Origin: Streptomyces echinatus
Lineage (GTDB): Bacteria; Actinomycetota; Actinomycetes; Streptomycetales; Streptomycetaceae
Direction: 5' to 3'
DNA length: 64,000 nt
NCBI RefSeq assembly: GCF_014203595.1
Contig: NZ_JACHJK010000012.1
Location: 1 to 64,000, forward strand
Position 1 is the stretch's first letter; the number at the start of each line of letters is the position of its first letter. Positions 52,334-59,710 of the stretch are shown here, piece by piece. A program made the position numbers and the translations under genes. Under the pieces are notes generated by a model. It saw nothing but the letters and a program-made list of their open reading frames with translations, was not told the DNA's origin and ran no database searches.

Positions 52334-54090
52334 GGCAGCAACTGGTGATCGTGGGAGCCGGGCCGCGGGGGACCGGAATCCTCGAACGCCTCGCCGCCAA
52401 CGCGCCCGAGCTGTACGCCGGTCCGGGCCTCGACATCCACCTCGTCGACCCCCACCCGCCGGGTGGCGGACGCGTCTGGCGGCAGGCGCAGTCGCCGCTG
52501 CTGTGGATGAACTCGCACGCCGAGGACGTCACCATGTTCACCGACGACACGGTGACGATGGCCGGCCCGGTGCGCGAGGGCCCCACCCTGCACGAGTGGG
52601 CCGCACTGCACGGCCGCACCTTCGCCGGCCGGCAGCTCCAGGGCCGCTATCTGCGCTGGGTGTACGAACGGGCCCGGGCCGAGCTGCCCCCGACCGTCAC
52701 CGTCCACCACCACCCGCGGCGCGCCCTGCGGATCGGCGGCCCGCGCGAGGGCCGTCAGCAGGTGTGGCTGGAGGGCCGCCCGCGTCCGCTCCTCGCCGAC
52801 CTGGTGATCCTCGCCGTCGGCCACCTGGACGCCGAACTCGACGCCGGACAGGCCGAACTGGCCGCCTACGCCCGGGAGCACGGCCTGGTGCACCTGCCGC
52901 CGGACTTCACCGCCGACAGCGACCTCTCCCGGCTGAAGGCCGGTGAGCCCGTCCTCGTCCGCGGCTTCGGACTGGCCTTCGTCGACCTGATGGTGCTGCT
53001 CACCGAGGGACGCGGCGGCAGGTACGAGGGAGACGAGTACCTGCCCTCGGGGCGGGAGCCGGTGCTGTACGTCGGCTCGCGGCGCGGAGTGCCGTACCAC
53101 TCGAAGATCGGCTACGACTGGACCGGCGGCCGCCCGCCGCTGCCCCGCTTCCTCGGCCCCGCCGAGGTGGACGAGCTGTCGGCCCGGCCCGGGGGCTTCG
53201 ACTTCCGGCGCGATGTGTGGCCCCTGATCGAGAAGGAGCTGGGCTTCGCCCACTACCACCGGCTGTTCACCGCCCACCCCGGGCGTACGACGATGGCCTG
53301 GGCCGACTTCGAGGAGAGATACGCGGCGGCCGGGGACCCGGAGGGGATCCGGGCACTGGTCGCCGACGCCGTGCCGGATCCGGCCGACCGGCTCGACCTC
53401 GCCGCCCTCGACCGCCCGCTGGACGGGGTGCGGTACGGCACGCACGACGAGCTGCAGGAAGCGCTCAGGGGCCATATCGAGGCGGACCTGACCCGTCGTC
53501 ACGACCCGGCGCGCAGCCCGGACCTGGCCGTCTTCCTCGGACTGCTCTCCGTCTACGGGCAGCTGGTGCGGCTCGGGAGCATCGGGCCCCGGTGGCACGG
53601 GTTCTTCAGCTACCTGGCGTCCGGACCGCCCGGGCCCCGGCTGCGGCAGATGCTCGCGCTGTCCCGGGCCGGAGTGCTCCGGTTCGTCGGGGCCGGCATG
53701 GAGGTCACCGCCGCGGACGGGGTGTTCCGGGCCGGCAGCCCCACCGTGCCGGGCTTCTCCGTCGAGTCCCGCGCGCTGGTGGAGGCCCGGCTGCCCGAGC
53801 CCACCCTCGGACGTGCCCGCGACAGCCTGCTGCGCGAACTGCACCTCGACGGCGCCGCCGAGACCCCCGACGGGCTGCTCCGGGTGGACCCCGGCGACGG
53901 CAGGATCCTCGACCGCGCCGGACGCCCGTACCCCCGGCGCTTCGCCCTCGGCCCGTACACCGACGCCCGTACCCCCGGCGCCTTCACCCGACCGCGCACC
54001 GGAGGTCCCGCGTTCCGGCAGAACGACGCGACCGCCCGGGCCGCGCTGTCCTTCCTGGGCGCCTCACATGTAAAGGAACTCGCGCGATGA
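52330..54090 (+). CDS. FAD/NAD(P)-binding protein (NAD_binding_9 type)
   Basis: The 586-residue protein has dinucleotide fold LVIVGAGPRGTGILERLAAN at the N-terminus. VWRQAQSPLLWMNSHAEDVTMF, cited as SPLLWMNSHAEDVTMF, and the second binding segment VLVRGFGLAFVDLMVLLTEG follow, with RKxG-like PYHSKIGYDWTGG. The family is related to flavin N-hydroxylases and is poorly characterised. Sitting between the permease and ATPase genes of an importer, overlapped on both sides by 4 bp, it probably oxidises the imported compound or regenerates a cofactor. Confidence 0.87.
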   Translation: MRQQLVIVGAGPRGTGILERLAANAPELYAGPGLDIHLVDPHPPGGGRVWRQAQSPLLWMNSHAEDVTMFTDDTVTMAGPVREGPTLHEWAALHGRTFAGRQLQGRYLRWVYERARAELPPTVTVHHHPRRALRIGGPREGRQQVWLEGRPRPLLADLVILAVGHLDAELDAGQAELAAYAREHGLVHLPPDFTADSDLSRLKAGEPVLVRGFGLAFVDLMVLLTEGRGGRYEGDEYLPSGREPVLYVGSRRGVPYHSKIGYDWTGGRPPLPRFLGPAEVDELSARPGGFDFRRDVWPLIEKELGFAHYHRLFTAHPGRTTMAWADFEERYAAAGDPEGIRALVADAVPDPADRLDLAALDRPLDGVRYGTHDELQEALRGHIEADLTRRHDPARSPDLAVFLGLLSVYGQLVRLGSIGPRWHGFFSYLASGPPGPRLRQMLALSRAGVLRFVGAGMEVTAADGVFRAGSPTVPGFSVESRALVEARLPEPTLGRARDSLLRELHLDGAAETPDGLLRVDPGDGRILDRAGRPYPRRFALGPYTDARTPGAFTRPRTGGPAFRQNDATARAALSFLGASHVKELAR

Positions 54091-54848
54091 GCGTCATGGT
54101 CGACATCCGGTCCGTGCACAAGAGCTTCGGCTCGCTCGGCGTCCTCAGGGGCGTCGACCTCCAGGTGCGCGCCGGCGAGGTCACCGTCGTGCTCGGCCCC
54201 TCCGGCTCCGGCAAGTCCACCTTGCTGCGCACCATCAACCACCTGGAGAAGGTGGACCGGGGCACGATCAGCGTGGACGGCGCGCTGATGGGATACCGGC
54301 GGGCCGGGGACAAGCTGTACGAGCTGCCCGAGCGCGAGGTGCTCCGGCAGCGCACCCGGATCGGCTTCGTCTTCCAGGGCTTCAACCTCTTCCCGCACCT
54401 CACCGTCCTCGACAACGTCATCGAGGCACCGTTGTCCGCGCTGAGGAGACCCCGGGCACAGGTCGTGGAGAGCGCGCACCGGCTGCTGGAGCGGGTCGGG
54501 CTCGGGGACAAGGCCGGCGCCTATCCGCGGCAGCTGTCCGGCGGGCAGCAGCAGCGGGTCGCCATCGCGCGGGCGCTCGCGCTGGAGCCGAGGCTGCTGC
54601 TGTTCGACGAGCCGACGTCCGCGCTCGATCCCGAGCTGGTGGGGGAGGTGCTGGACGTCATCCGGGACCTGGCCGCGCGGGGCACGACGATGATCGTCGT
54701 CACGCACGAGATCGCGTTCGCCCGGGAGGTCGCCGACACGGTGGTCTTCATGGCCGAGGGGCGGATCGTGGAGCAGGGGACGCCGGAGGAGGTGCTGGGC
54801 GCTCCGCGGGAGGAGCGGACCCGGGCGTTCCTGGCGAAGGTGCTGTGA
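54087..54848 (+). CDS. Amino-acid ABC transporter ATPase (GlnQ/HisP type)
   Basis: The product is 253 residues. Walker A is GPSGSGKST, the Q-loop is GFVFQGFNLFPHLTVLDNV, the signature is LSGGQQQRVAIARALA, Walker B is LLLFDEPTSALDPELVGEVL and the H-loop is VVTHEIAFA. It is the energy subunit for the importer. The ATGA overlap with the flavoprotein gene ties oxidation and import together in one operon. Confidence 0.95.
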   Translation: MSVMVDIRSVHKSFGSLGVLRGVDLQVRAGEVTVVLGPSGSGKSTLLRTINHLEKVDRGTISVDGALMGYRRAGDKLYELPEREVLRQRTRIGFVFQGFNLFPHLTVLDNVIEAPLSALRRPRAQVVESAHRLLERVGLGDKAGAYPRQLSGGQQQRVAIARALALEPRLLLFDEPTSALDPELVGEVLDVIRDLAARGTTMIVVTHEIAFAREVADTVVFMAEGRIVEQGTPEEVLGAPREERTRAFLAKVL

Positions 54849-54904
54849 GGCTGCGAGCCGTGCGCCCGGGGCCCGGCGCATCGGACACCACCGCTTCCCG
54901 CCCC

Positions 54905-55033
54905 GGTCGTTTGAAGTCCGGGTCCGTCGGTCCGGGTTCGGCCGCGGGTCGTTTGAAGTCCGGGTCCGTCCGTCCGGGTCCGGCCGCGGGTCGTCCGTGG
55001 CTGAGCGCGCAGTTCCCCGCGCCCCTGGGGGGT
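54905..55033. repeat. 42-bp tandem repeat plus a Streptomyces dispersed element
   Basis: Within the 268-bp gap after the ATPase gene, GGTCGTTTGAAGTCCGGGTC starts units at 54905 and 54947 (42-bp period, few mismatches), with a truncated third at 54989. It runs into GCGCAGTTCCCCGCGCCCCT (about 55007-55026), a sequence scattered through intergenic regions of many Streptomyces genomes. Confidence 0.75.
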
Positions 55034-55116
55034 CGGCAACCGGCCCGCTCCATCTCGCCGGCCCCCTTCATCCCGTCGGCCCGCTTCATCCAGCCGGCCC
55101 TCGGGGTGGTGGCGGT

Positions 55117-56196
55117 ATGAGCGCGCGGTACGGGCGGGGGCTGTTGCATCTCGCCGCCGCGCTCGACCAGCCCGGGGTCCTCGACGCCGGCCCGTACGTC
55201 GCGCTGGCCCGGCTCGCCGAACGGGGCGGGCTGGACTTCGTGACCCTCGACGACTCCTTCGCCCGGCCCGGACCCGACGCGCTCGGCGTGCTGTGCCGGG
55301 TGACGCCCGCGACCCGGCGGATCGGGCTGGTGCCGACGGTCACCACCACCCACACCGACCCCTTCCGGGTACAGGCCGCCGTGGCCACCCTGGACTGGGT
55401 CAGCGGGGGCCGGGCCGGCTGGCGGATCGACGTGTCCGCCACCGAGGAGGAGGCCCGGCTGTTCGGCCGACGGCCCGCCGCCCCCGCCGAGACGCTCTGG
55501 CAGGAGGCGGGCGAATACGCCGACGCGGCCGCGAAGCTGTGGGACAGCTGGGAGGACGGCGCCGAGATCCGGGACGCGGCCACCGGCCGGTTCCTCGACC
55601 GCGACCGGCTGCACCGCGTCGACGTCACCGGCACCGCCTTCTCGGTCCGCGGCCCCTCGACCGTGCCCCGGCCGCCGCAGGGCCACCCCGTGCGCGTGGT
55701 CGACGCCACCGACGGCCACGCCCGTACGGTCGCCGCCCGTCACGCGGACGTGGCCCTGGTACGCGCCGCCGCCCCCGCGCAGGCCGCTGCCGTCCGGGAC
55801 GAACTGCGCGAGCGGGCACGCTCGTCCGGGCGGCACCCGGACTCGCTGCGGGTCCTGGTGAGCCTGCTGGTGGACCTCGGCGACGGTGAGTTCGCGGCCG
55901 AGCCGGGGCACGGGGGCGGTGGCCCGAGGCCCACCGCGCGGGGCCCCTTGTACCGGGGCGGCCCGGTCGACCTCGCCGAGCTGGTGGCCGGCTGGCACGC
56001 CGACGGTGTCACCGACGGGTTCCACCTCGTCCCCGTCGATCCGCACCGCGACCTGGAGCGGCTGGTCAACGGCACGGTCGCGGTGCTCCGGCACCGCGGT
56101 CTGTTCCGCACCTTCTATCCCGGCAGCACCCTGCGCGAGCACCTGGGCCTCGCCCGGCCCGCCAACCAGTACGCCGTGACCGGGAGAACGCCATGA
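55117..56196 (+). CDS. LLM-class flavin-dependent monooxygenase 1
   Basis: The 359-residue bacterial-luciferase-fold TIM barrel has ALARLAERGGLDFVTLDDSF, IGLVPTVTTTHTDPFRVQAA, cited as VPTVTTTHTDPF, and LDWVSGGRAGWRIDVS, the usual flavin-site segments. The family uses FMNH2 from a separate reductase to oxygenate sulfur, nitrogen or carbon. It is shorter than its neighbour, which is also an LLM protein, and overlaps it by 4 bp. No reductase gene is visible in the block unless the FAD protein at 52330 serves. Confidence 0.88.
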   Translation: MSARYGRGLLHLAAALDQPGVLDAGPYVALARLAERGGLDFVTLDDSFARPGPDALGVLCRVTPATRRIGLVPTVTTTHTDPFRVQAAVATLDWVSGGRAGWRIDVSATEEEARLFGRRPAAPAETLWQEAGEYADAAAKLWDSWEDGAEIRDAATGRFLDRDRLHRVDVTGTAFSVRGPSTVPRPPQGHPVRVVDATDGHARTVAARHADVALVRAAAPAQAAAVRDELRERARSSGRHPDSLRVLVSLLVDLGDGEFAAEPGHGGGGPRPTARGPLYRGGPVDLAELVAGWHADGVTDGFHLVPVDPHRDLERLVNGTVAVLRHRGLFRTFYPGSTLREHLGLARPANQYAVTGRTP

Positions 56197-57506
56197 CGGC
56201 ACACCGGCAGCTGCATCTGGCAGTCGCCTTCCCGGGCTCCGGCCCCGCCGGCGTCGGCCCGGCCGGATGGGCCGGCGCGCACCCCGGCTCGCGCCTCGCG
56301 TTCGCCTCCTTCGAACGGCTCGCCCACACCGCCGAGCGCGGCCTGTTCGACTTCCTCCTGCTCGACGAGGAGCCCCCGCTGCCCGAGCACCGGGGACGGC
56401 TGCACGAGCTGGACCCGGTGGGCGGACCGGAGCCGGTCGCCGTGCTGAACGCGCTCGCCGAGGTCACCACCGGGCTCGGGCTCGCCGCCACCGTCGACGC
56501 CGCCGTCGGCGAGCCGTACGACCTCGCCCGCAGGCTGGCCACCCTGGACCACCTCAGCGCGGGCCGGGCGGGCTGGCGGGTGGCGGACCCGGCGGACGCC
56601 CGCCCCGGAGCGGACTTCCGTGCCGCGGACCACCTCGATCCGTACGGCCGGGCCGCCGAACTCGTCTCCGTGGCACGGCGGCTGTGGGGCGCCCGGAGCC
56701 CCGGCGGGGCGGCCCGGCCGTTCGCGCACCGCGGCCGGTACTTCGACATCGAGGGCGAGTTCGGGCTGCCGCGCTCACCCCAGGGGCAGCCCGTGGTGAT
56801 CCAGGCGGGGGAGTCCGAACGGGCCCGGGAACTGGCCGCGGCCTCCGCCGACGTGCTCCTCGTCCGGCACGCCCCACTGGAGACGGCCCGCTCCCGCCAC
56901 GCCGACGTCGGACGGCGGCTCGCGGCACACGGCCGTACCCCGGGGGAGCTGAAGGTCATGCCGCAGATCACCGTCGTCCTCGGGGACACCGCGGCCGAGG
57001 CGCAGGAGCGGGCCGCCGGGATCAGACGGCAGCGGATCACCCCGCAGTACGCGCTGTACGCCCTGGAGCGGATCTGGGGCACGGACCTCTCCGGGTACGA
57101 CCCCGACGGCCCGTTCCCCGACACCGCGCCGTCCCCCGGGCCCCCGGATCCGCCGGAGGCGGGGGGCTCCCCGTCCCGCGACGACCGCAGGCTCGCGCTC
57201 GCCGCCCGGTGGCGGACGCTGGCGAGGGAGAAGGGGCTGTCCGTCCGGGAGACCGTGATCGAGGCGAGCGGCCGGCAGTCCTTCGTCGGCACGCCCGACA
57301 CGGTCGCGGCCGACCTGCACCGGTACGCCGACGAGGGGGCCGCCGACGGTTTCGTCCTCCTCCCCCAGCTCCCGGCCGACGGACCGGAGGAGTTCGTGGA
57401 CCGGGTGGTGCCGCTGCTCCAGGAGCGCGGCGCCTTCCGCACGGCATACCGGGGCGGCACCCTCCGCTCCCATCTCGGGCTGCCCCAGCCCGCGCAGGAC
57501 CGCTGA
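56193..57506 (+). CDS. LLM-class flavin-dependent monooxygenase 2 (NtaA/SnaA/DszA family)
   Basis: The 437-residue protein has RLAHTAERGLFDFLLLDEE, ATLDHLSAGRAGWRVADP, the family's HRGRYFDIEGEFGLPRSPQG, cited as HRGRYFDIEGEF, then QPVVIQAGESERARELAA. This layout is that of the NtaA/SnaA/SoxA(DszA) oxygenases, several of which cleave C-S or C-N bonds of sulfones and amines; B. subtilis relatives act on S-alkylated cysteines. FVGTPDTVAADLHRYADEGA is the C-terminal hallmark. A Pro/Gly-rich insertion sits near residue 315. Confidence 0.92.
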   Translation: MTAHRQLHLAVAFPGSGPAGVGPAGWAGAHPGSRLAFASFERLAHTAERGLFDFLLLDEEPPLPEHRGRLHELDPVGGPEPVAVLNALAEVTTGLGLAATVDAAVGEPYDLARRLATLDHLSAGRAGWRVADPADARPGADFRAADHLDPYGRAAELVSVARRLWGARSPGGAARPFAHRGRYFDIEGEFGLPRSPQGQPVVIQAGESERARELAAASADVLLVRHAPLETARSRHADVGRRLAAHGRTPGELKVMPQITVVLGDTAAEAQERAAGIRRQRITPQYALYALERIWGTDLSGYDPDGPFPDTAPSPGPPDPPEAGGSPSRDDRRLALAARWRTLAREKGLSVRETVIEASGRQSFVGTPDTVAADLHRYADEGAADGFVLLPQLPADGPEEFVDRVVPLLQERGAFRTAYRGGTLRSHLGLPQPAQDR

Positions 57507-57541
57507 CCCCAGAGGACCCCAGAGGAAAGGAACGGATTCGC

Positions 57542-58360
57542 ATGACCACGGACGCGCCCGGCGACTGGAAGCGGTGGCACGAGCAGCGCGTGGAGGCGGT
57601 CTCGGCGCCCTACGGGCCGCTCGCGCTGACCGCGACGCACTGGATCGAGGACTACCCGGAGGGTCGACTTCCGGACATTCCCGGGGTCTGGATGGCCGAA
57701 GAGGACGGGGTGGTGCTCACCGCCGCCGAGGCGGACGGCCTGACCGTCGACGGCCGGCCCTTCGCGGGCCGGGCCGCGCTGGCCGCCCACACCGGTCCGG
57801 AGGCCGGGGCACGGGTCGCGCTGGGCGGGAAGCGGCTGGTCGTCCTGGTGCGCGAAGGCGTCTGGGGAGTGCGGGTGTACGACCCCGAGTCCGCCGCCCG
57901 GCGCGCCTTCCGGGGCATCGAGGCCGCCCCCTACGACCCCCGCTGGTCGGTGCCGGGGCGGTTCACACCGTACGACGGCACGCGCACCGTACGGCTCGGC
58001 AACGCGGACGGCCGCGAGCGCGGGTTCGGCCTCGCGGGCGAACTCACCTTCCCCGCCCCGGACCCGGCCTCGCCCGGCCCGCGGGAACCGGGCGCCGGGC
58101 AGGAGCGGACGCTGAAGGTGGCGCGGCAGGGGAACGGGGCGCTGTGGGCCGTGTTCGCCGACGCCACCAGTGGCGACACGAGCTTCCGGTTCCGCTTCCT
58201 CTTCGCGCAGGCCCCGGACGCCGAGGGGCGCACGACCGTCGACTTCAACCGCGCCCAGCTCCCGCCGTGCGCCTTCGCCGACCACTTCCTCTGCCCCTTG
58301 CCGGCCCCCGGCAACACGCTGGACGTGGCGATCGAGGCGGGGGAGCGCCACCTGACCTGA
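57542..58360 (+). CDS. DUF1684 family protein
   Basis: The 272-residue protein has WKRWHEQRVEAVSAPYGPLAL, cited as WHEQRVEAVSAPYG, GRLPDIPGVW, VYDPESAARRAFRGIEAAPYDPRW, cited as AAPYDPRW, and the end motif NRAQLPPCAFADHFLCPLPAPGN, cited as PPCAFADHFLCPLP. These are the conserved signatures of DUF1684; members end in an NPPCAFT-like motif. The function is not established. It reads 35 bp after the second monooxygenase with AGGAAAGG upstream, so it belongs to the same unit and could process the oxidised product. Confidence 0.9.
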   Translation: MTTDAPGDWKRWHEQRVEAVSAPYGPLALTATHWIEDYPEGRLPDIPGVWMAEEDGVVLTAAEADGLTVDGRPFAGRAALAAHTGPEAGARVALGGKRLVVLVREGVWGVRVYDPESAARRAFRGIEAAPYDPRWSVPGRFTPYDGTRTVRLGNADGRERGFGLAGELTFPAPDPASPGPREPGAGQERTLKVARQGNGALWAVFADATSGDTSFRFRFLFAQAPDAEGRTTVDFNRAQLPPCAFADHFLCPLPAPGNTLDVAIEAGERHLT

Positions 58361-58370
58361 CCTGACCTGA
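58351..58370 (+). repeat. Four tandem CCTGA units at the DUF1684 stop codon
   Basis: CCTGA is repeated four times. The real stop (58358-58360) is in the second unit, and slippage would not extend the protein far because every unit carries TGA in one frame. Confidence 0.85.
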
Positions 58371-58607
58371 GCCGGGGGCCCGGGCCGGCCCGCCCTCTTC
58401 CGGGGGCGGCGCGACGGTTCTTCCGGCGTTCGGGTGCTTGTGGGCCGACGGCCGAAAGGCACTCTTGTGCCGACCGGCCGTTCGGCCGAATACTCCCCCC
58501 AGCGCTTGTCAGGGGCATGCGCATTTCGAATCCGGTCGGGCCCCTGGCTGCGCCTCACGGGCCCCGACCCCACGCGGGCCCCCGACTTCCCATGGAGGGA
58601 ACGACAA

Positions 58608-59507
58608 GTGAGGATCAAGCGCACCACTCCCCGCGCCGGCACCGCGAGACGCACCCGGCTCCTCGCCGTGGCCACCGGCTTCCTGGCCGCCGCCGCGTTC
58701 GCCGCCCCCACCGCGAACGCCGGCGAAGTCCACACGTTCAGCGCCACCCAGCTCGCCAAGGTGAGCGACTCCGTCCTCAAGGCCGACATCCCCGGTACGG
58801 CCTGGGCCGTGGACAGCGCGAGCAACCGCGTCGTGGTCACCGTCGACAGCACGGTGTCCAAGGCCGAGATCGCCAGGATCAAGCGGCAGGCCGGCGCCGG
58901 CGCGAGCGCGCTGACCATCAAGCACACCCCCGGCAAGTTCAACAAGCTGATCACCGGCGGCGACGCCATCTACGGCGGCCAGTACCGCTGCTCGCTCGGC
59001 TTCAACGTGCACAGCGGCAGCACCTACTACTTCCTGACCGCCGGCCACTGCGGCGAGGTCGCCTCGACCTGGTACAGCAACTCCAACAAGACCACGGTGC
59101 TCGGCACCAACGTCGGCTACAGCTTCCCGGGCAACGACTTCGCGCTGGTCCGGTACACCAACTCCTCGATCGCGCACCCGAGCGCGGTCGGCAGCCAGAC
59201 CATCAGCCGCGCGGCCACCCCGTCCGTGGGGACGACCGTCTACCGGCGCGGCTCCACCACCGGCACCCACAGCGGCCGGGTCACCGGGCTGAACGCCACC
59301 GTCAACTACGGCGGCGGTGACATCGTCTATGGCCTGATCCAGACCACGGTCTGCGCCGAGGGCGGCGACAGCGGCGGTCCGCTCTACGCCGGATCCACCG
59401 CCTACGGCCTGACTTCCGGCGGCAGCGGCAACTGCTCCTCCGGCGGCACGACCTTCTTCCAGCCGGTGACCGAGGCGCTCAGCTACTACGGCGTCACCCT
59501 GCCCTGA
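58608..59507 (+). CDS. Streptogrisin-B-like S1 serine protease, prepro form
   Basis: The product is 299 residues with a signal peptide of about 38, a propeptide to 114 and a mature enzyme from Ile115 (ITGGDAIYGGQYRCSLGFNV). The resulting 185-residue mature length equals that of S. griseus protease B. The catalytic triad is in FLTAGHCG, GNDFALVRYTN and CAEGGDSGGPLYAG. It is a secreted chymotrypsin-like protease, self-activated from its propeptide. The GTG has GGAGGGA eight bases upstream. It is unrelated to either neighbouring operon. Confidence 0.95.
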   Translation: MRIKRTTPRAGTARRTRLLAVATGFLAAAAFAAPTANAGEVHTFSATQLAKVSDSVLKADIPGTAWAVDSASNRVVVTVDSTVSKAEIARIKRQAGAGASALTIKHTPGKFNKLITGGDAIYGGQYRCSLGFNVHSGSTYYFLTAGHCGEVASTWYSNSNKTTVLGTNVGYSFPGNDFALVRYTNSSIAHPSAVGSQTISRAATPSVGTTVYRRGSTTGTHSGRVTGLNATVNYGGGDIVYGLIQTTVCAEGGDSGGPLYAGSTAYGLTSGGSGNCSSGGTTFFQPVTEALSYYGVTLP

Positions 59508-59531
59508 CGGGTTCACGGCCGGCACCGTCCG

Positions 59532-59562
59532 AGCCCCCGCACGCGACGCGCGTGCGGGGGCT
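59532..59562 (+). terminator. Terminator after the protease gene
   Basis: A perfect 14-bp stem (59532-59545 with 59549-59562) with a 3-base loop, 24 bp after the stop, followed by TCG. Confidence 0.85.
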
Positions 59563-59615
59563 TCGCCGTGCGGGTGCGCAGGCGTTTGCGCAGGTCGGAG
59601 GCGCCCGCGTGGATG

Positions 59616-59631
59616 TCGTACACGTGTTCGA
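59616..59631. promoter_or_regulatory. LexA (SOS) box upstream of dnaE2
   Basis: TCGTACACGTGTTCGA matches the palindromic actinobacterial SOS-box form TCGAACACGTGTTCGA at 15 of 16 positions. It lies 80 bp before the dnaE2 start, the right place to repress the mutasome operon until DNA damage. Confidence 0.85.
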
Positions 59632-59710
59632 GAATGGAGGTATGGTGGGGGAGGAATTAGGGAACTGATGTTCGAGAGTCGTTCGGGGCTCACGAGTGCG
59701 GGAGGTGTGT

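Noticed and set aside
56066..58969. 967-codon minus-strand frame across the LLM and DUF1684 genes
   Set aside because: Covers three genes and two intergenic gaps on the other strand; Ser/Arg/Pro-biased with no recognisable motif.
50087..59507. Secondary-metabolite gene cluster including the protease
   Set aside because: No synthase, carrier protein or tailoring set; the protease has its own terminator and start region and is unrelated to the transporter operon.
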